64,000 nt of DNA from Grimontia celer (GCF_900055185.1 NZ_FIZX01000001.1:1798001-1862000); one strand, 5' to 3'. Shown: positions 39,455-48,500, numbered from the stretch's first letter. Translations and numbers: made by a program. Notes: a model not told the origin generated them from the letters alone.

Positions 39455-40369
39455 TTAAATCGTCGGCATGGCGCTCAATGGAATGATTGCACCATGATGT
39501 TGAATCACTTGTCCAGCCAGCTTATGACCAGCTTGAGCGGCCGCTTCCACGCCACCGCCAGTTAATCGTTTAGCGAGATATCCTGCACTGAAAGAATCCC
39601 CCGCTGCCGTCGTATCGACCACCTGAACCACTTTCTCTGCTGAGACTTCAGTACGTTTCTGGTGAGTGAACACTTCGCAAGGTTTAGCTCCATGCTTATA
39701 AACCACTTCGCTGACACCAAGGCTTTGAGTACGCAGCAATGACGCTTCAACCGTTTCATCTCCCCAAAGCGCCTGTTCATCATCAAATGTCAGCATGGCA
39801 ATGTCAGTAAGCGCTAACACTTCTCGATAGGCAGCCTGAGCTTCTTCAAAGGAATCCCAGAGCGCAGGCCGGAAGTTATTGTCGAACACCACCCTGCAAT
39901 GAGGTTTAATAACGGAAAGAAGAGAGAACAATGTCTGTCGCGCTTCACGCGGTAAAATAGCCAGACTGATTCCGCTTAAATAGACGAGGTAAAAGCCCGC
40001 CAGACTGGCTTTCAGCGCCTCAGTGTCAGTTTCATTCAGCCAGAATTTGGCTGCTGAATCATTGCGCCAATAATGAAAATGCCGCTCGCCATTTGGGTCA
40101 GTGGAAATGCTGTAAAGGCCGGGAAGTTTGGTCGCGCTGCGATGAACGTATTGGGTATTGATGCCTTCCGCATTCCAGCGCGCGAGTAACTCTTCACTGA
40201 AAGGATCTAGGCCTAGGCCAGTGAGATAGGCAATGTCCGCATCTGGAAGCATCCGACTCAGGTAAACCGCGGTATTCAGTGTGTCTCCACCCATTCCTTG
40301 CACAAGCGCATCGCCTTGGCGACTGAGCTCTACCATGCATTCACCAATGAGTGCGATGCGCAGTGTCAT
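39455..40369 (-). CDS. kdgK: 2-dehydro-3-deoxygluconate kinase (KdgK)
   Basis: PfkB-family sugar kinase phosphorylating KDG to KDPG for the aldolase gene that follows. 304 aa from ATG 40369, where MTLRIALIGECMVELS matches KdgK N-termini; the open frame extends 49 codons upstream without likely function. PfkB signatures GGDTLNTAVYLSRM and VDTTAAGDSFSAGYLA (catalytic Asp) are present. Divergent from the PTS IIC gene over a 358-bp gap. Confidence 0.9.
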   Translation of the reverse strand: MTLRIALIGECMVELSRQGDALVQGMGGDTLNTAVYLSRMLPDADIAYLTGLGLDPFSEELLARWNAEGINTQYVHRSATKLPGLYSISTDPNGERHFHYWRNDSAAKFWLNETDTEALKASLAGFYLVYLSGISLAILPREARQTLFSLLSVIKPHCRVVFDNNFRPALWDSFEEAQAAYREVLALTDIAMLTFDDEQALWGDETVEASLLRTQSLGVSEVVYKHGAKPCEVFTHQKRTEVSAEKVVQVVDTTAAGDSFSAGYLAKRLTGGGVEAAAQAGHKLAGQVIQHHGAIIPLSAMPTI

Positions 40370-40727
40370 AACGTTCTGAAGTCTCCGCGAAAATCGAACG
40401 CCAACTATCGCATAAAGCCTCTGCATATGACATTGCAACGCCGCCACACATCCCCCATCTGTGATGGACCACATTGTTTTAAAAAGCGTTACCTCTACCT
40501 TCTTCCTAGGGAGCATATTTCATGCTTCCTATCTGCTATCGCTCTCTCATTTTCAGCCTCGTAAGACACTGATCTATAGCGATATGTGATTGCCTTCTCA
40601 GTCGAATCAAGATGCAACATTTCTCCAGTAAAGGGCTTATTTGTCCAATATATTAAGCAAAATACCGGGCGCATAATCAGACCAACTCAAAACACAAATC
40701 TAATAACTCGAAATAAAGGTCTGAATC
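40370..40727. promoter_or_regulatory. Divergent control region kdgK / PTS
   Basis: 358 bp without a gene. A possible CRP site TGTGATTGCCTTCTCA (40585-40600) lies about 130 bp before the PTS ATG. GGAGCAT (40511-40517) and ATGCTTCC (40523-40530) form an imperfect inverted repeat that could bind the AraC or KdgR regulator. I found no good KdgR box. The ribosome site of the IIC gene is AAAGGTCTG. Confidence 0.4.
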
Positions 40728-41780
40728 ATGAAAACGAATATTGCTGAACTAAAACGGCACCTTCTCACCGGCACCAGCCACATGCTTCCATTCGTTGTTG
40801 CAGGTGGTGTTCTGCTGGCTCTGTCAGTCATGCTGAACGGTAAAGGTGCAGTGCCAGAAGGTGTATTCCTGGAAGGTCTGTGGGACATGGGTATCGCAGG
40901 TTTCACCCTGTTCGTTCCAGTACTGGGTGGCTACATTGCTTACTCTATCGCTGACCGTCCTGCACTGGCTCCGGGTATGATTGGTGCTTACCTGGCTAAC
41001 CAGGTTCAAGCCGGCTTCCTTGGCGCTATCGTGGTGGGTTTCATCGCGGGTTACGTCGTTCTGCAACTGAAGCGCATCCCTCTTTCCAACAAGCTTAAAG
41101 CGCTGTCTACCTACTTCATTATCCCTATCGGCGGTACCTTCATTGTATCTGCACTGGTGGTATGGGTTATCGGTCAACCAATCGCAGCATTCATGGCATT
41201 CATGAACGAAGGTCTTCAATCCATGGCTGGCGCTTCTAAAGCGATTCTGGGTGCGGTACTGGGCGGTATGACGGCATTCGATATGGGCGGCCCAATCAAC
41301 AAAGTTGCCACCCTGTTCGCACAAACTCAGGTGGGCACACAACCTTGGCTGATGGGCGGCGTAGGTGTAGCAATCTGTGTTCCACCACTGGGCATGGCAC
41401 TGGCAACTTTCCTTGCGCCTAAGAAGTACTCTGCGGAAGAACAAGAAGCGGGTAAAGCGGCGGCAATCATGGGCTGTATCGGTATCACTGAAGGTGCTAT
41501 CCCATTCGCAGCAAACGACCCAGCGCGCGTTATTCCAGCCATCGTGGCAGGCGGTATGGTCGGTAACATCGTGGCCTTTATGGCGGGTGTTCTGAACCAC
41601 GCACCATGGGGTGGTCTGATTGTTCTCCCGGTTGTCGAAGGTCGAATGATGTATGTCGTCGCAGTTATCGCTGGTGCAGCAACCACAGCACTGATTGTGA
41701 ACGCACTGAAGAAACCTGTCGCAGACCGCGAAGAAGAAAAACAAGCACAAACCGAAGAACTGGAACTGTCCTTCGATTAA
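40728..41780 (+). CDS. frwC: Fructose-type PTS permease IIC component (FrwC-like)
   Basis: 350 aa membrane permease of the fructose/mannitol PTS family, close in size to E. coli FrwC. Starts KTNIAELKRHLLTGTSHMLPFVVAGG, and carries the conserved GITEGAIPFAANDP motif (around residue 252) that forms the sugar site. Free-standing IIC, with IIB encoded 30 bp later and IIA within the fusion protein at 44651. The transported sugar is not evident. Confidence 0.88.
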   Translation: MKTNIAELKRHLLTGTSHMLPFVVAGGVLLALSVMLNGKGAVPEGVFLEGLWDMGIAGFTLFVPVLGGYIAYSIADRPALAPGMIGAYLANQVQAGFLGAIVVGFIAGYVVLQLKRIPLSNKLKALSTYFIIPIGGTFIVSALVVWVIGQPIAAFMAFMNEGLQSMAGASKAILGAVLGGMTAFDMGGPINKVATLFAQTQVGTQPWLMGGVGVAICVPPLGMALATFLAPKKYSAEEQEAGKAAAIMGCIGITEGAIPFAANDPARVIPAIVAGGMVGNIVAFMAGVLNHAPWGGLIVLPVVEGRMMYVVAVIAGAATTALIVNALKKPVADREEEKQAQTEELELSFD

Positions 41781-41816
41781 CGAACAAAGCAATAAGAAAT
41801 ACATAGGTAAATGAAT

Positions 41817-42131
41817 ATGAAATTAATTGGTGTAACTTCTTGCCCTTCTGGCGTAGCACACACTTACATGGCAGCCGAAGCACTGGAAACAGCAGCAAAA
41901 GCAAAAGGCTGGTACGCGAAGATTGAAACCCAAGGCGCGATTGGTATCGAAAACGAACTGACCGCTGCTGAGATCGAAGCTGCTGATGTGGTTGTCCTGA
42001 CAAAAGACATCGCTATCAAGAAAGAAGAGCGCTTCGCAGGTAAGAAGATTGTCCGAGTCACTGTAACTCAAGCAGCGAAACAAGCCCCTGAAATCATCGC
42101 CAAGCTTGAAAGCATGCTGGCGCAAGCGTAA
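41817..42131 (+). CDS. frwB: Fructose-type PTS IIB component (FrwB-like)
   Basis: 104 aa from ATG 41817 (MKLIGVTSCPSGVAHTYMAAEAL); an ATG two codons earlier (41811) is also possible. Phosphoryl-accepting Cys in SCPSGVAHTYMAAEALE. Terminator at 42141. It belongs with the IIC gene just upstream. Confidence 0.9.
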   Translation: MKLIGVTSCPSGVAHTYMAAEALETAAKAKGWYAKIETQGAIGIENELTAAEIEAADVVVLTKDIAIKKEERFAGKKIVRVTVTQAAKQAPEIIAKLESMLAQA

Positions 42132-42140
42132 GTAAAATCA

Positions 42141-42173
42141 AACCGCGGCTAGGTTCCCCCTGCCGCGGTTTTT
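42141..42173 (+). terminator. Terminator after frwCB
   Basis: AACCGCGGC (42141-42149) pairs with GCCGCGGTT (42162-42170), then TTT. Confidence 0.85.
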
Positions 42174-42249
42174 CCGTTCAGGCTCGTAAGGCAAATCCTT
42201 TTAAATCTCCTTTTCCACGCTTTACGCTTCGTTTTAGAAGGCTCCACTC

Positions 42250-43074
42250 ATGCAACACAACATCGCCACTTCCCTCAGCAACTTTCATGGCACGCTTACA
42301 AAGGTATGTTGCAGTGAAAACACGCCGCCCGAGGGCGCGTATCAGGTAAACTTCAACCGTCTGGAAGTGATTCTAGAAGGGAAATACGACCTGATTGTGG
42401 ATTCAAGAAATGGCGAGAAGACGCTGGCTTTGCAACAGGGAGAGATGGTTTACATCCCTTCCAATGCTTGGAGCAAACCCACTTGGGAAAACAGCTGCAA
42501 GATGATGTCGATACTGTTCGGCAAGCATCAGGTTGGTTTTAGCTTCGTACATTTCGATGAAGACGAAGGCTACGTCGATGTGCAAAAACACGCCATGCCT
42601 CTCCCCACCTCCATGGCCGTGGAACATGTTCTGGATGCACTCAACAGCATGACCGATGAAAGCCGCTCAGTCGTGATGGCGGACCACCTCGCCAATGCGT
42701 TGTTGGTTTACTGCAATGAACTACTGCAAGGCCCGCAGCAAGAGAAAGTCAGCCGTGGAGAGAAGCTTTACCGAAGCATGTGTATTTACGTGCAGGAAAA
42801 TTTCCACAAAGACATCACCCGCGTTTCCGTCGCCAGCCGCTTTGGCGTTTCCTCTGCACATGTCTCCCGTCTATTCAACCAAGAAGGCTCAGTGAAATAC
42901 GCCGATTACGTCACCTACGTCCGACTCGACCGCGCCAAATTTATGCTCAAAAAGTACAACTTTAAAGTGGACGAAATTGCCCACCGCTGCGGGTTTAAAG
43001 ACACCAATTACTTTTGCAGGGTGTTTAAGCAGAAGACGGGGAAAACGCCGAGTGAGTATCGATTGGGGGCATAA
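42250..43074 (+). CDS. AraC-family regulator (YijO-like)
   Basis: 274 aa. N-terminal cupin-like sensor (about residues 30-110) and two C-terminal HTHs: ITRVSVASRFGVSSAHVSRLFNQEG and FKVDEIAHRCGFKDTNYFCRVFKQKTGKTPSEYR. E. coli frw genes also have a linked AraC-type regulator (yijO), so it most likely controls this PTS. Effector unknown. Confidence 0.85.
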   Translation: MQHNIATSLSNFHGTLTKVCCSENTPPEGAYQVNFNRLEVILEGKYDLIVDSRNGEKTLALQQGEMVYIPSNAWSKPTWENSCKMMSILFGKHQVGFSFVHFDEDEGYVDVQKHAMPLPTSMAVEHVLDALNSMTDESRSVVMADHLANALLVYCNELLQGPQQEKVSRGEKLYRSMCIYVQENFHKDITRVSVASRFGVSSAHVSRLFNQEGSVKYADYVTYVRLDRAKFMLKKYNFKVDEIAHRCGFKDTNYFCRVFKQKTGKTPSEYRLGA

Positions 43075-43089
43075 GCGGCACCAAAATAG

Positions 43090-43599
43090 CTATCTTTTGG
43101 ATACTATTACTTTAGCGCCAAGTTCATGGATCTTTTTACCATCATGATAGATATCAAATTTTAAGAATCGAATTCTAGGCTTTTTCGGGTGGTCAGCGAG
43201 TTCAAATTTCAAAAAACCTCCTTCACTAGTAACTACTGACACCATCCGTCGGTTGACCCGATAATGGTAATCATCCCTTAAACTCATATACCATTCATTT
43301 TTCAACGCACGTGCTACGACACTCTTCTCAATCGGCTTACCCTCAGAGTAAATATGAAGTTCTTCATTGCCAGAAGATATGGCGGCCTTTACTTCATCTT
43401 CAAAATCAATGAAAGAATATGCATCCACAACAAACGTTGTAGCGCCAACGCAAAGCGTAACCGCGACTACCCCCACCAATGTCCTTGCTCGAACAATGTT
43501 TGTTGCAAAGTAGACAATCGACAGAACGAAAGACGCCAGAAACATAATTATGGTGACAAGGCTTAATTGCCTTGTCAGTACGAACAATTCAACGTCCAT
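43090..43599 (-). CDS. Hypothetical two-TM membrane protein
   Basis: 169 aa from ATG 43599 (GAGGT four nt upstream); the open frame continues upstream to 43707 without support. Two TM helices at about residues 9-32 and 38-58, then a soluble C-terminal domain (residues 70-169) with strand-rich parts such as ELHIYSEGKPIEKSVVARAL and RIRFLKFDIYHDGKKIHELG. I do not recognise the family. It lies inside the PTS locus with AT-rich composition unlike its neighbours, which suggests later insertion. Confidence 0.65.
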   Translation of the reverse strand: MDVELFVLTRQLSLVTIIMFLASFVLSIVYFATNIVRARTLVGVVAVTLCVGATTFVVDAYSFIDFEDEVKAAISSGNEELHIYSEGKPIEKSVVARALKNEWYMSLRDDYHYRVNRRMVSVVTSEGGFLKFELADHPKKPRIRFLKFDIYHDGKKIHELGAKVIVSKR

Positions 43600-43792
43600 T
43601 TTTACCTCTTGGAAACAACTAAGAAAGTACACTAAATAATTGGCTCGGTACTGAGTTACTGAAGAAAAATTAGCAGTTGATTTTTGATAGATCCCAAAAG
43701 CAAACAATGCATTAACCTAGTTGAAATTCCACTAGTTCAATTCTCCACTGTCTGACTATAATGCAAGTCAAAACTTAGACATCCAACTTCCT

Positions 43793-44587
43793 ATGCATTC
43801 CAAGAAACTACTGATTGCCGCGGTGCTAGCATTTTTAAGCTCAAATCAATTGCAGGCTCATGATTACAGGCGTTTTCCAAACAACACAATACTCCATGAC
43901 CAAAGTACGGGCAGAAACGCCATTCTAACTAACTGCTCAAAGAGCTCAAATGAAGTACTAAAATGCACTTTCTTTCAAATGACGCTCTCTTATAAACTTG
44001 AACCTAAAGATCTTGAGTCAACGTTGCTAAATGAGATCAACGAAATACAAAATGACGACCAAACAACAGATAAAGAAGCAATCAATGACGCACGCTCTCT
44101 TTGCTCTAGTCAAAGTGAAGAAAACAAACGCGTAAGAAAACACTTCGTTGAGTTACTAGACACTCCACAAAGCAACTTTGCCAGAGGAGTCATTGGTATA
44201 TTAGATAGTGCATGCAAGGTTGAAACTCGATTAGACGCTGAAGAGTTGTTTATTGAGTTAACCAAAATTCAAAGAGAATTCGACACAAAAACCTGTAAAA
44301 TCTGGCCAAACAGTTGGACTGAAGAGTTCTATTGGAAAACAACCACCTCCGGTGAGTATTGGCTAACTCAAAGTGACCCATCAGGAGAGTGTGGAATTAT
44401 TAATATTTCAACATTGAAGCAAGACTCAACATCTTTGTGGAATTACGAATCCAGTAGAGTAGTGACAAACCCTCAAGGTACGGATGGCTTACTTCAATGC
44501 TCTGAAGTGGAGGAGCGCAAAGCTAAATACTCTTGGAAAAGCCAAGACCATTTAGTGGACTGTAAGTCCATAAAATTCGGTTACTAA
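43793..44587 (+). CDS. Hypothetical secreted cysteine-rich protein
   Basis: 264 aa. Signal peptide MHSKKLLIAAVLAFLSSNQLQAH, predicted mature start HDYRR. The mature protein has nine Cys, in NCSKSSNEVLKCTF, SLCSSQS, DSACKVE, KTCKIWPNSWTEE, GECGI, LLQCSEVEE and VDCKSI. Aromatic/Trp-rich segments near the end. Family not recognised. AT-rich (about 40% G+C by eye) and flanked by the PTS genes, so probably acquired. Confidence 0.6.
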   Translation: MHSKKLLIAAVLAFLSSNQLQAHDYRRFPNNTILHDQSTGRNAILTNCSKSSNEVLKCTFFQMTLSYKLEPKDLESTLLNEINEIQNDDQTTDKEAINDARSLCSSQSEENKRVRKHFVELLDTPQSNFARGVIGILDSACKVETRLDAEELFIELTKIQREFDTKTCKIWPNSWTEEFYWKTTTSGEYWLTQSDPSGECGIINISTLKQDSTSLWNYESSRVVTNPQGTDGLLQCSEVEERKAKYSWKSQDHLVDCKSIKFGY

Positions 44588-44609
44588 AAAGCCGCTCGTA
44601 GGGAGCGGC
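44580..44609 (-). terminator. Terminator after frwA-like gene
   Basis: GCCGCTC (44591-44597) pairs with GAGCGGC (44603-44609); on the minus strand TTTTTAG follows. Ends the frwD-frwA unit and overlaps the stop region of the secreted-protein gene. Confidence 0.8.
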
Positions 44610-44650
44610 GAATAGAAACCCGTTTGATTGGGTGTTGAATTACATCGTTT

Positions 44651-47140
44651 TTATAATGCTAGCTCTGACGTTAAGAAGGCGATCATTTCGTCTTCCGTGT
44701 TCATCGTTTTCAGGGTGTTTCTGAAATTCTCGTGGATGAGTTTGCGGGCAAGGCCGGAGAAGATGCGCATATGCTGGTCGCCCTGGTTTTTGTTCAGGGT
44801 CAGCATGATTACAAACTCTACTTCGCCGTCTTCTTCATCACTCCAGCGCACCGGTTTGTTCAGGCGGGCAATGGAAATCGATGAATGAACAATGTTGTCT
44901 GACTTGGTATGCGGAATCGCAAAGCCATTACCCAGACCGGTCGTGAAGACTTCTTCACGCGCCCAGATATCGGCTTCCAACTCTCCCACCAAATTAGTGC
45001 GGCCTTGAATGCCAAGGTTGCCAACCAGCGTTTGAATGGCTTCTTCCTTGGAGCTGAATTCGCAATCCAACAGCACACATTCGGTGGCTAGTAGCGGCTT
45101 GTCTTCCTGAGAGCGACTGAACGCTTCCAGCAAATGCTCCACTTCTTCGATAGTCGCGCAGTTGCAAGCCTGAATGAAAAGCTCACGGCAAAGCTGGGCA
45201 TCCAGTTGGCTCAATTGCGCCTTGGTGGTCGCAATGCTTGGCGCTGCCATGCTGAGCTCATCCAACCCAGCACCAACCAGCAGTGGCAACACTTTCTTGT
45301 TAGCGCCTAATTCGCCACATAGGCCCACCCATTTGTTGTGCGCGTGTGCACCACTGACCACAGCTTCCAGCAGACGCAGGAACGACGGTGCCAGACTGTT
45401 GTAAAGCTTCGCGACGTTGTCGTTGTCACGGTCAACCGCAAGCAGGTATTGGGTCATGTCATTGGAACCAATGCTGAAGAAGTCTACTTCCTTGCAGAAC
45501 TGATCCATGATGAAGGCAACGGATGGAATTTCGACCATGATGCCAAGCTCGAACTCACCATAAGCCACGCCGTCTTGTTCCATTTGCGCTTTGACTGTGT
45601 TGATCTGCGCTTTCACCCAACGGATCTCTTCGATGCTTTGGATCATCGGGATCATCACCTTGGTTTTTCCAAAAGGTGCGGCGCGCAAAATGGCGCGGAT
45701 TTGGGTGTGGAACAGGCTGATAAATTGCGGATAGATACGCACTGCGCGATACCCAAGGAACGGATTATGCTCATGTGGCAGGTTCAGGTATTCGATAGGC
45801 TTGTCGCCGCCGATGTCCATGGTACGGATAATCACTGGCTTGCCTTCTGCCGCTTCCAGCACCGTTTTGTAAGCGTGGAATTGCTCGTCTTCGTCTGGTG
45901 CCGTCGCGCGGTCCATAAATAGCATCTCAGTGCGGAACAGGCCGATACCTTCAGCACCTTTGGCGAAAGCCGGCTCAGCTTCAACGGTACAAGCAATGTT
46001 CGCGGCGATTTCAATCTCTTTGCCGTCTCGGGTTTTACCGGAAAGATGGGTAAATGCGCCTTCTTTCGTTGCCATTTGTTCAGCAAGCCAGATGGCGCGT
46101 TCAAAGTAGGTCGCGACATGCTCAGACGGTACCAGAGCCACCAGACCCAAGCTGCCATCCAGATAAATCAATTCACCTTCCTGCGCAGCACATTCCGCCA
46201 CTGCAACACCGGAAACCGCGGGAATATTGAACGCGCGGGCAAGGATAATAGTGTGAGAGGTAGAACCTGCCTGCGTCAGGATGAGACCTTTTAGGTGCTC
46301 GCGATCCAGACCCAGGAACTGGCTTGGCGTCAGGTCGTTTGCGATAACAATCGAAGGCTCAGTCAGCGTAAATTCTGTCGAGATATTCATCTCAGGGTGG
46401 GCAGCGATCAGCAATTGAAGTGCGATGTCTTTGATATCCAACACACGTTCTTTGAGGTAGTCAGAGCTTGATTGCAACAGGCTTTCACATATCACATCAA
46501 CCGCAAGAATAATCGCCTTGGACAGCGTTTCACCTTGCTCAACGAAAGTCACCACTGAATGGTTCAACACTTCGTCTTTCAGAATGCTCAGGTGCGCTTC
46601 GATAATGGCCTTTTCCTGACCTGATGCGCTTTCAGCGTGATCCAGAAGCTTCTCCGTCACCAGAGTTTTCGCATGATCAAACGTCATTGCTGATTCAGCA
46701 CTTTCGAACATTGACAGTTCCACTTCGCTGTAACGAATCAGTTTACCCTTGCCAATGCCTGCCGACAGACGTTTCGCATTCACCAGTGTCGGGTGATGAC
46801 GCATCAGCGATTGTGGCAGCGTTACCTCGCCCTCATCCATCACCACCAGCTCTTCGTCGCAGTGCGGGAATTCGTTGTGAAGGTATTTCGCCAGCACGTC
46901 GAACGCGGCTTCTGCGTCTTCACCTTCAATCAGCATGGAACAAGGGTCATTGAGTAGCGTGTCAGTACCTACTAACGACAGGACGCTTTTCGCTGAACCT
47001 TCGTTATTGTTACGCAGGTTTTTCAGGGTAAAGGAGCTTTTGAATTGGGCACACACTGCTTCAAGATGATTTGCAGGGCGAGCATGAATGCCGTTTGGCA
47101 GCTCACAGGTAAATGCGACTTCTTTTTTCATTTTGTTCAC
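44651..47140 (-). CDS. frwA: Multiphosphoryl transfer protein HPr-EI-IIA (FrwA/FryA type)
   Basis: 829-aa PTS fusion. HPr domain 1-90 with phospho-His in LPNGIHARPANHLE (His19 from the GTG at 47140; an ATG at 47131 is an alternative). EI domain about 115-680 with the swivel His in GSTSHTIILARAFNIP, and the PEP-binding segments KPVIIRTMDIGGDKPI and FFSIGSNDMTQYLLAVDRDN. IIA-Fru domain about 690-829 with phospho-His744 in GFAIPHTKS. E. coli FrwA and FryA share this order and length. It allows phosphate flow from PEP to IIB without the general EI and HPr. Start overlaps the frwD-like stop (GTGA). Confidence 0.92.
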   Translation of the reverse strand: MNKMKKEVAFTCELPNGIHARPANHLEAVCAQFKSSFTLKNLRNNNEGSAKSVLSLVGTDTLLNDPCSMLIEGEDAEAAFDVLAKYLHNEFPHCDEELVVMDEGEVTLPQSLMRHHPTLVNAKRLSAGIGKGKLIRYSEVELSMFESAESAMTFDHAKTLVTEKLLDHAESASGQEKAIIEAHLSILKDEVLNHSVVTFVEQGETLSKAIILAVDVICESLLQSSSDYLKERVLDIKDIALQLLIAAHPEMNISTEFTLTEPSIVIANDLTPSQFLGLDREHLKGLILTQAGSTSHTIILARAFNIPAVSGVAVAECAAQEGELIYLDGSLGLVALVPSEHVATYFERAIWLAEQMATKEGAFTHLSGKTRDGKEIEIAANIACTVEAEPAFAKGAEGIGLFRTEMLFMDRATAPDEDEQFHAYKTVLEAAEGKPVIIRTMDIGGDKPIEYLNLPHEHNPFLGYRAVRIYPQFISLFHTQIRAILRAAPFGKTKVMIPMIQSIEEIRWVKAQINTVKAQMEQDGVAYGEFELGIMVEIPSVAFIMDQFCKEVDFFSIGSNDMTQYLLAVDRDNDNVAKLYNSLAPSFLRLLEAVVSGAHAHNKWVGLCGELGANKKVLPLLVGAGLDELSMAAPSIATTKAQLSQLDAQLCRELFIQACNCATIEEVEHLLEAFSRSQEDKPLLATECVLLDCEFSSKEEAIQTLVGNLGIQGRTNLVGELEADIWAREEVFTTGLGNGFAIPHTKSDNIVHSSISIARLNKPVRWSDEEDGEVEFVIMLTLNKNQGDQHMRIFSGLARKLIHENFRNTLKTMNTEDEMIAFLTSELAL

Positions 47141-47433
47141 TTAAATTTTTTCAAAAGGGCAATAGGGTGATTGATGGCTTCCTGCACCGAGGTGATGGTG
47201 AGCGTTTTTCCGGCATAGCGGTCGCTTTCAGAGGGAGTAATTTCGGTAGCCAACAAGATGTGATCCGCGGAATCAAACTCGCGTTCAGAGATTTTGTTTT
47301 CGATGCCCATTGCGCCCTGGGTTTCGACTTTTATTTGAATATTCAGGGTGCGTGCCGCTTCAACCAGTCGGTCTGCAGCCATGTAACAATGGGCGATGCC
47401 TGTGTGGCAGGCAGTGATAGCAACAACTTTCAT
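47137..47433 (-). CDS. frwD: Second fructose-type PTS IIB component (FrwD-like)
   Basis: 98 aa. Phospho-Cys in AITACHTGIAHCYMAADRL; note HTG instead of the usual PTG after the Cys. The remainder follows the IIB fold (KVETQGAMGIENKISEREFDSAD). Four-bp overlap with the fusion-protein gene. E. coli frw also has two IIBs. A CRP-like site lies about 110 bp upstream. Confidence 0.88.
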   Translation of the reverse strand: MKVVAITACHTGIAHCYMAADRLVEAARTLNIQIKVETQGAMGIENKISEREFDSADHILLATEITPSESDRYAGKTLTITSVQEAINHPIALLKKFK

Positions 47434-47542
47434 AGCATGGCTTTTTGTTTGATTCGGATGCCCTCATGCTATGCCTTTCGATCCCGTTCAAATAGATGAA
47501 ATAACTAACATTTACTGGACAAAAGTCGCATGCGAATCGATG

Positions 47543-47558
47543 TGTGAAATGCATCACC
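47543..47558. promoter_or_regulatory. Probable CRP site upstream of frwD
   Basis: TGTGAAATGCATCACC is a 9/10 match to TGTGA-N6-TCACA, about 117 bp before the frwD ATG. The 335-bp gap 47434-47768 otherwise shows no gene. Confidence 0.6.
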
Positions 47559-47798
47559 AAGCCGGAAAGTCCGATCGCTCCACTGCCCGTTCTGGAAAAA
47601 AGCGGCATTGATTCCGTTCTTCGGCACTCAGCGAATTCTCCACTTCAGCATTAGCAATCGCTCATTAAGTCGCATCTGTGATATTCCTCCCACCACTATT
47701 CGTTACGATACTTGGTGTATAGCGGTGTTACGACAGCCGCCTCAGGAAGAAAATAACTCAACAAGGACGTGGCGACAATCAACGACATAGGTATCACC

Positions 47799-48461
47799 AT
47801 GGACTTTTCCAAACCCAAACGCCCTGTCGACAGGGTGTTTTTGCATTGTAGTGCCAGCGATTCAGAGGCACATGACAACATTGAAACCATGCGAAGATGG
47901 CACCTTGAAAGAGGATGGCGGGATGTGGGCTATCACTATTTCATCCGAAAGAGTGGCGAGTTGGAGGCTGGCCGCTCGCTGGAAAAAGTCCCCGCCGCAC
48001 AGCAAGGACACAACACAGGTTCTATCGCGATTTGCCTGCATGGTTTGAAGCAGGAAAAATTCACCAAAGCCCAGTTCGACACCCTTATCGCGCTCTGTCG
48101 CGAAATCGACAACTCCTACGAAAACCAACTGACCTTCCATGGCCATTGCGAGGTTTCTGCCAAGACCTGCCCGGCGTTTGACTACAAAGCAGTGTTGGGT
48201 CTGACTGAGGCCGGCGATAGGAAAAATGCGCCTGCAAGCGAACCACAGCGGGTTGAACAGCCCATTCTTGAACTCACTGCCAAAGGTGCCGCTGTTGCTC
48301 ACCTTCAAGCGCTACTCAGTGAAAAGCTGCAAATAGACCTCACCATTGACGGTCATTTTGGCCAGCTCACCAAAGCGGCAGTGATTTCATTTCAGCGAAA
48401 GAAAGGACTGGTTGACGACGGCACGGTTGGCCGAAGAACGTGGGAGGAATTGCTGTCTTAA
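47799..48461 (+). CDS. T7-lysozyme-type N-acetylmuramoyl-L-alanine amidase with PG-binding domain
   Basis: 220 aa from ATG 47799 (AGG seven nt upstream); a GTG at 47769 adds ten residues. Residues 1-140 are an Amidase_2 domain of phage T7 gp3.5 type: VFLHCSAS (zinc His), MRRWHLERGWRDVGYHYFIRKSG, GHNTGSIAICL and FHGHCEVSAKTCPAFD (zinc His and Cys, catalytic Lys). Residues 155-220 are a PG_binding_1 domain (AHLQALL, IDGHFGQLTKAAVISFQ). No signal peptide, so it resembles a phage endolysin. There are no other phage genes nearby: a single captured gene is likely. Confidence 0.88.
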   Translation: MDFSKPKRPVDRVFLHCSASDSEAHDNIETMRRWHLERGWRDVGYHYFIRKSGELEAGRSLEKVPAAQQGHNTGSIAICLHGLKQEKFTKAQFDTLIALCREIDNSYENQLTFHGHCEVSAKTCPAFDYKAVLGLTEAGDRKNAPASEPQRVEQPILELTAKGAAVAHLQALLSEKLQIDLTIDGHFGQLTKAAVISFQRKKGLVDDGTVGRRTWEELLS

Positions 48462-48465
48462 ATTG

Positions 48466-48494
48466 AAGTCGCCCAACGTGTCGTTGGGCGACTT
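48466..48494. terminator. Hairpin between converging amidase and ynjF genes
   Basis: AAGTCGCCCAACG (48466-48478) pairs with CGTTGGGCGACTT (48482-48494) around TGT; 13-bp perfect stem without a strong T-run on either side. Confidence 0.7.
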
Positions 48495-48500
48495 GCAAAC

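Noticed and set aside
40824-41804. 326-codon minus-strand open frame rich in Cys and His
   Set aside because: Fully antisense to the frwC-like gene, whose codon pattern explains the open frame.
44651-47140. Naming the fusion protein as PtsP or FruB
   Set aside because: The domain order HPr-EI-IIA(Fru) and 829-aa length fit FrwA/FryA; PtsP has an N-terminal GAF domain and FruB lacks EI.
47434-47798. Prophage or integration site around the T7-type amidase
   Set aside because: No integrase, holin, structural genes or attachment-site repeats in the flanks.
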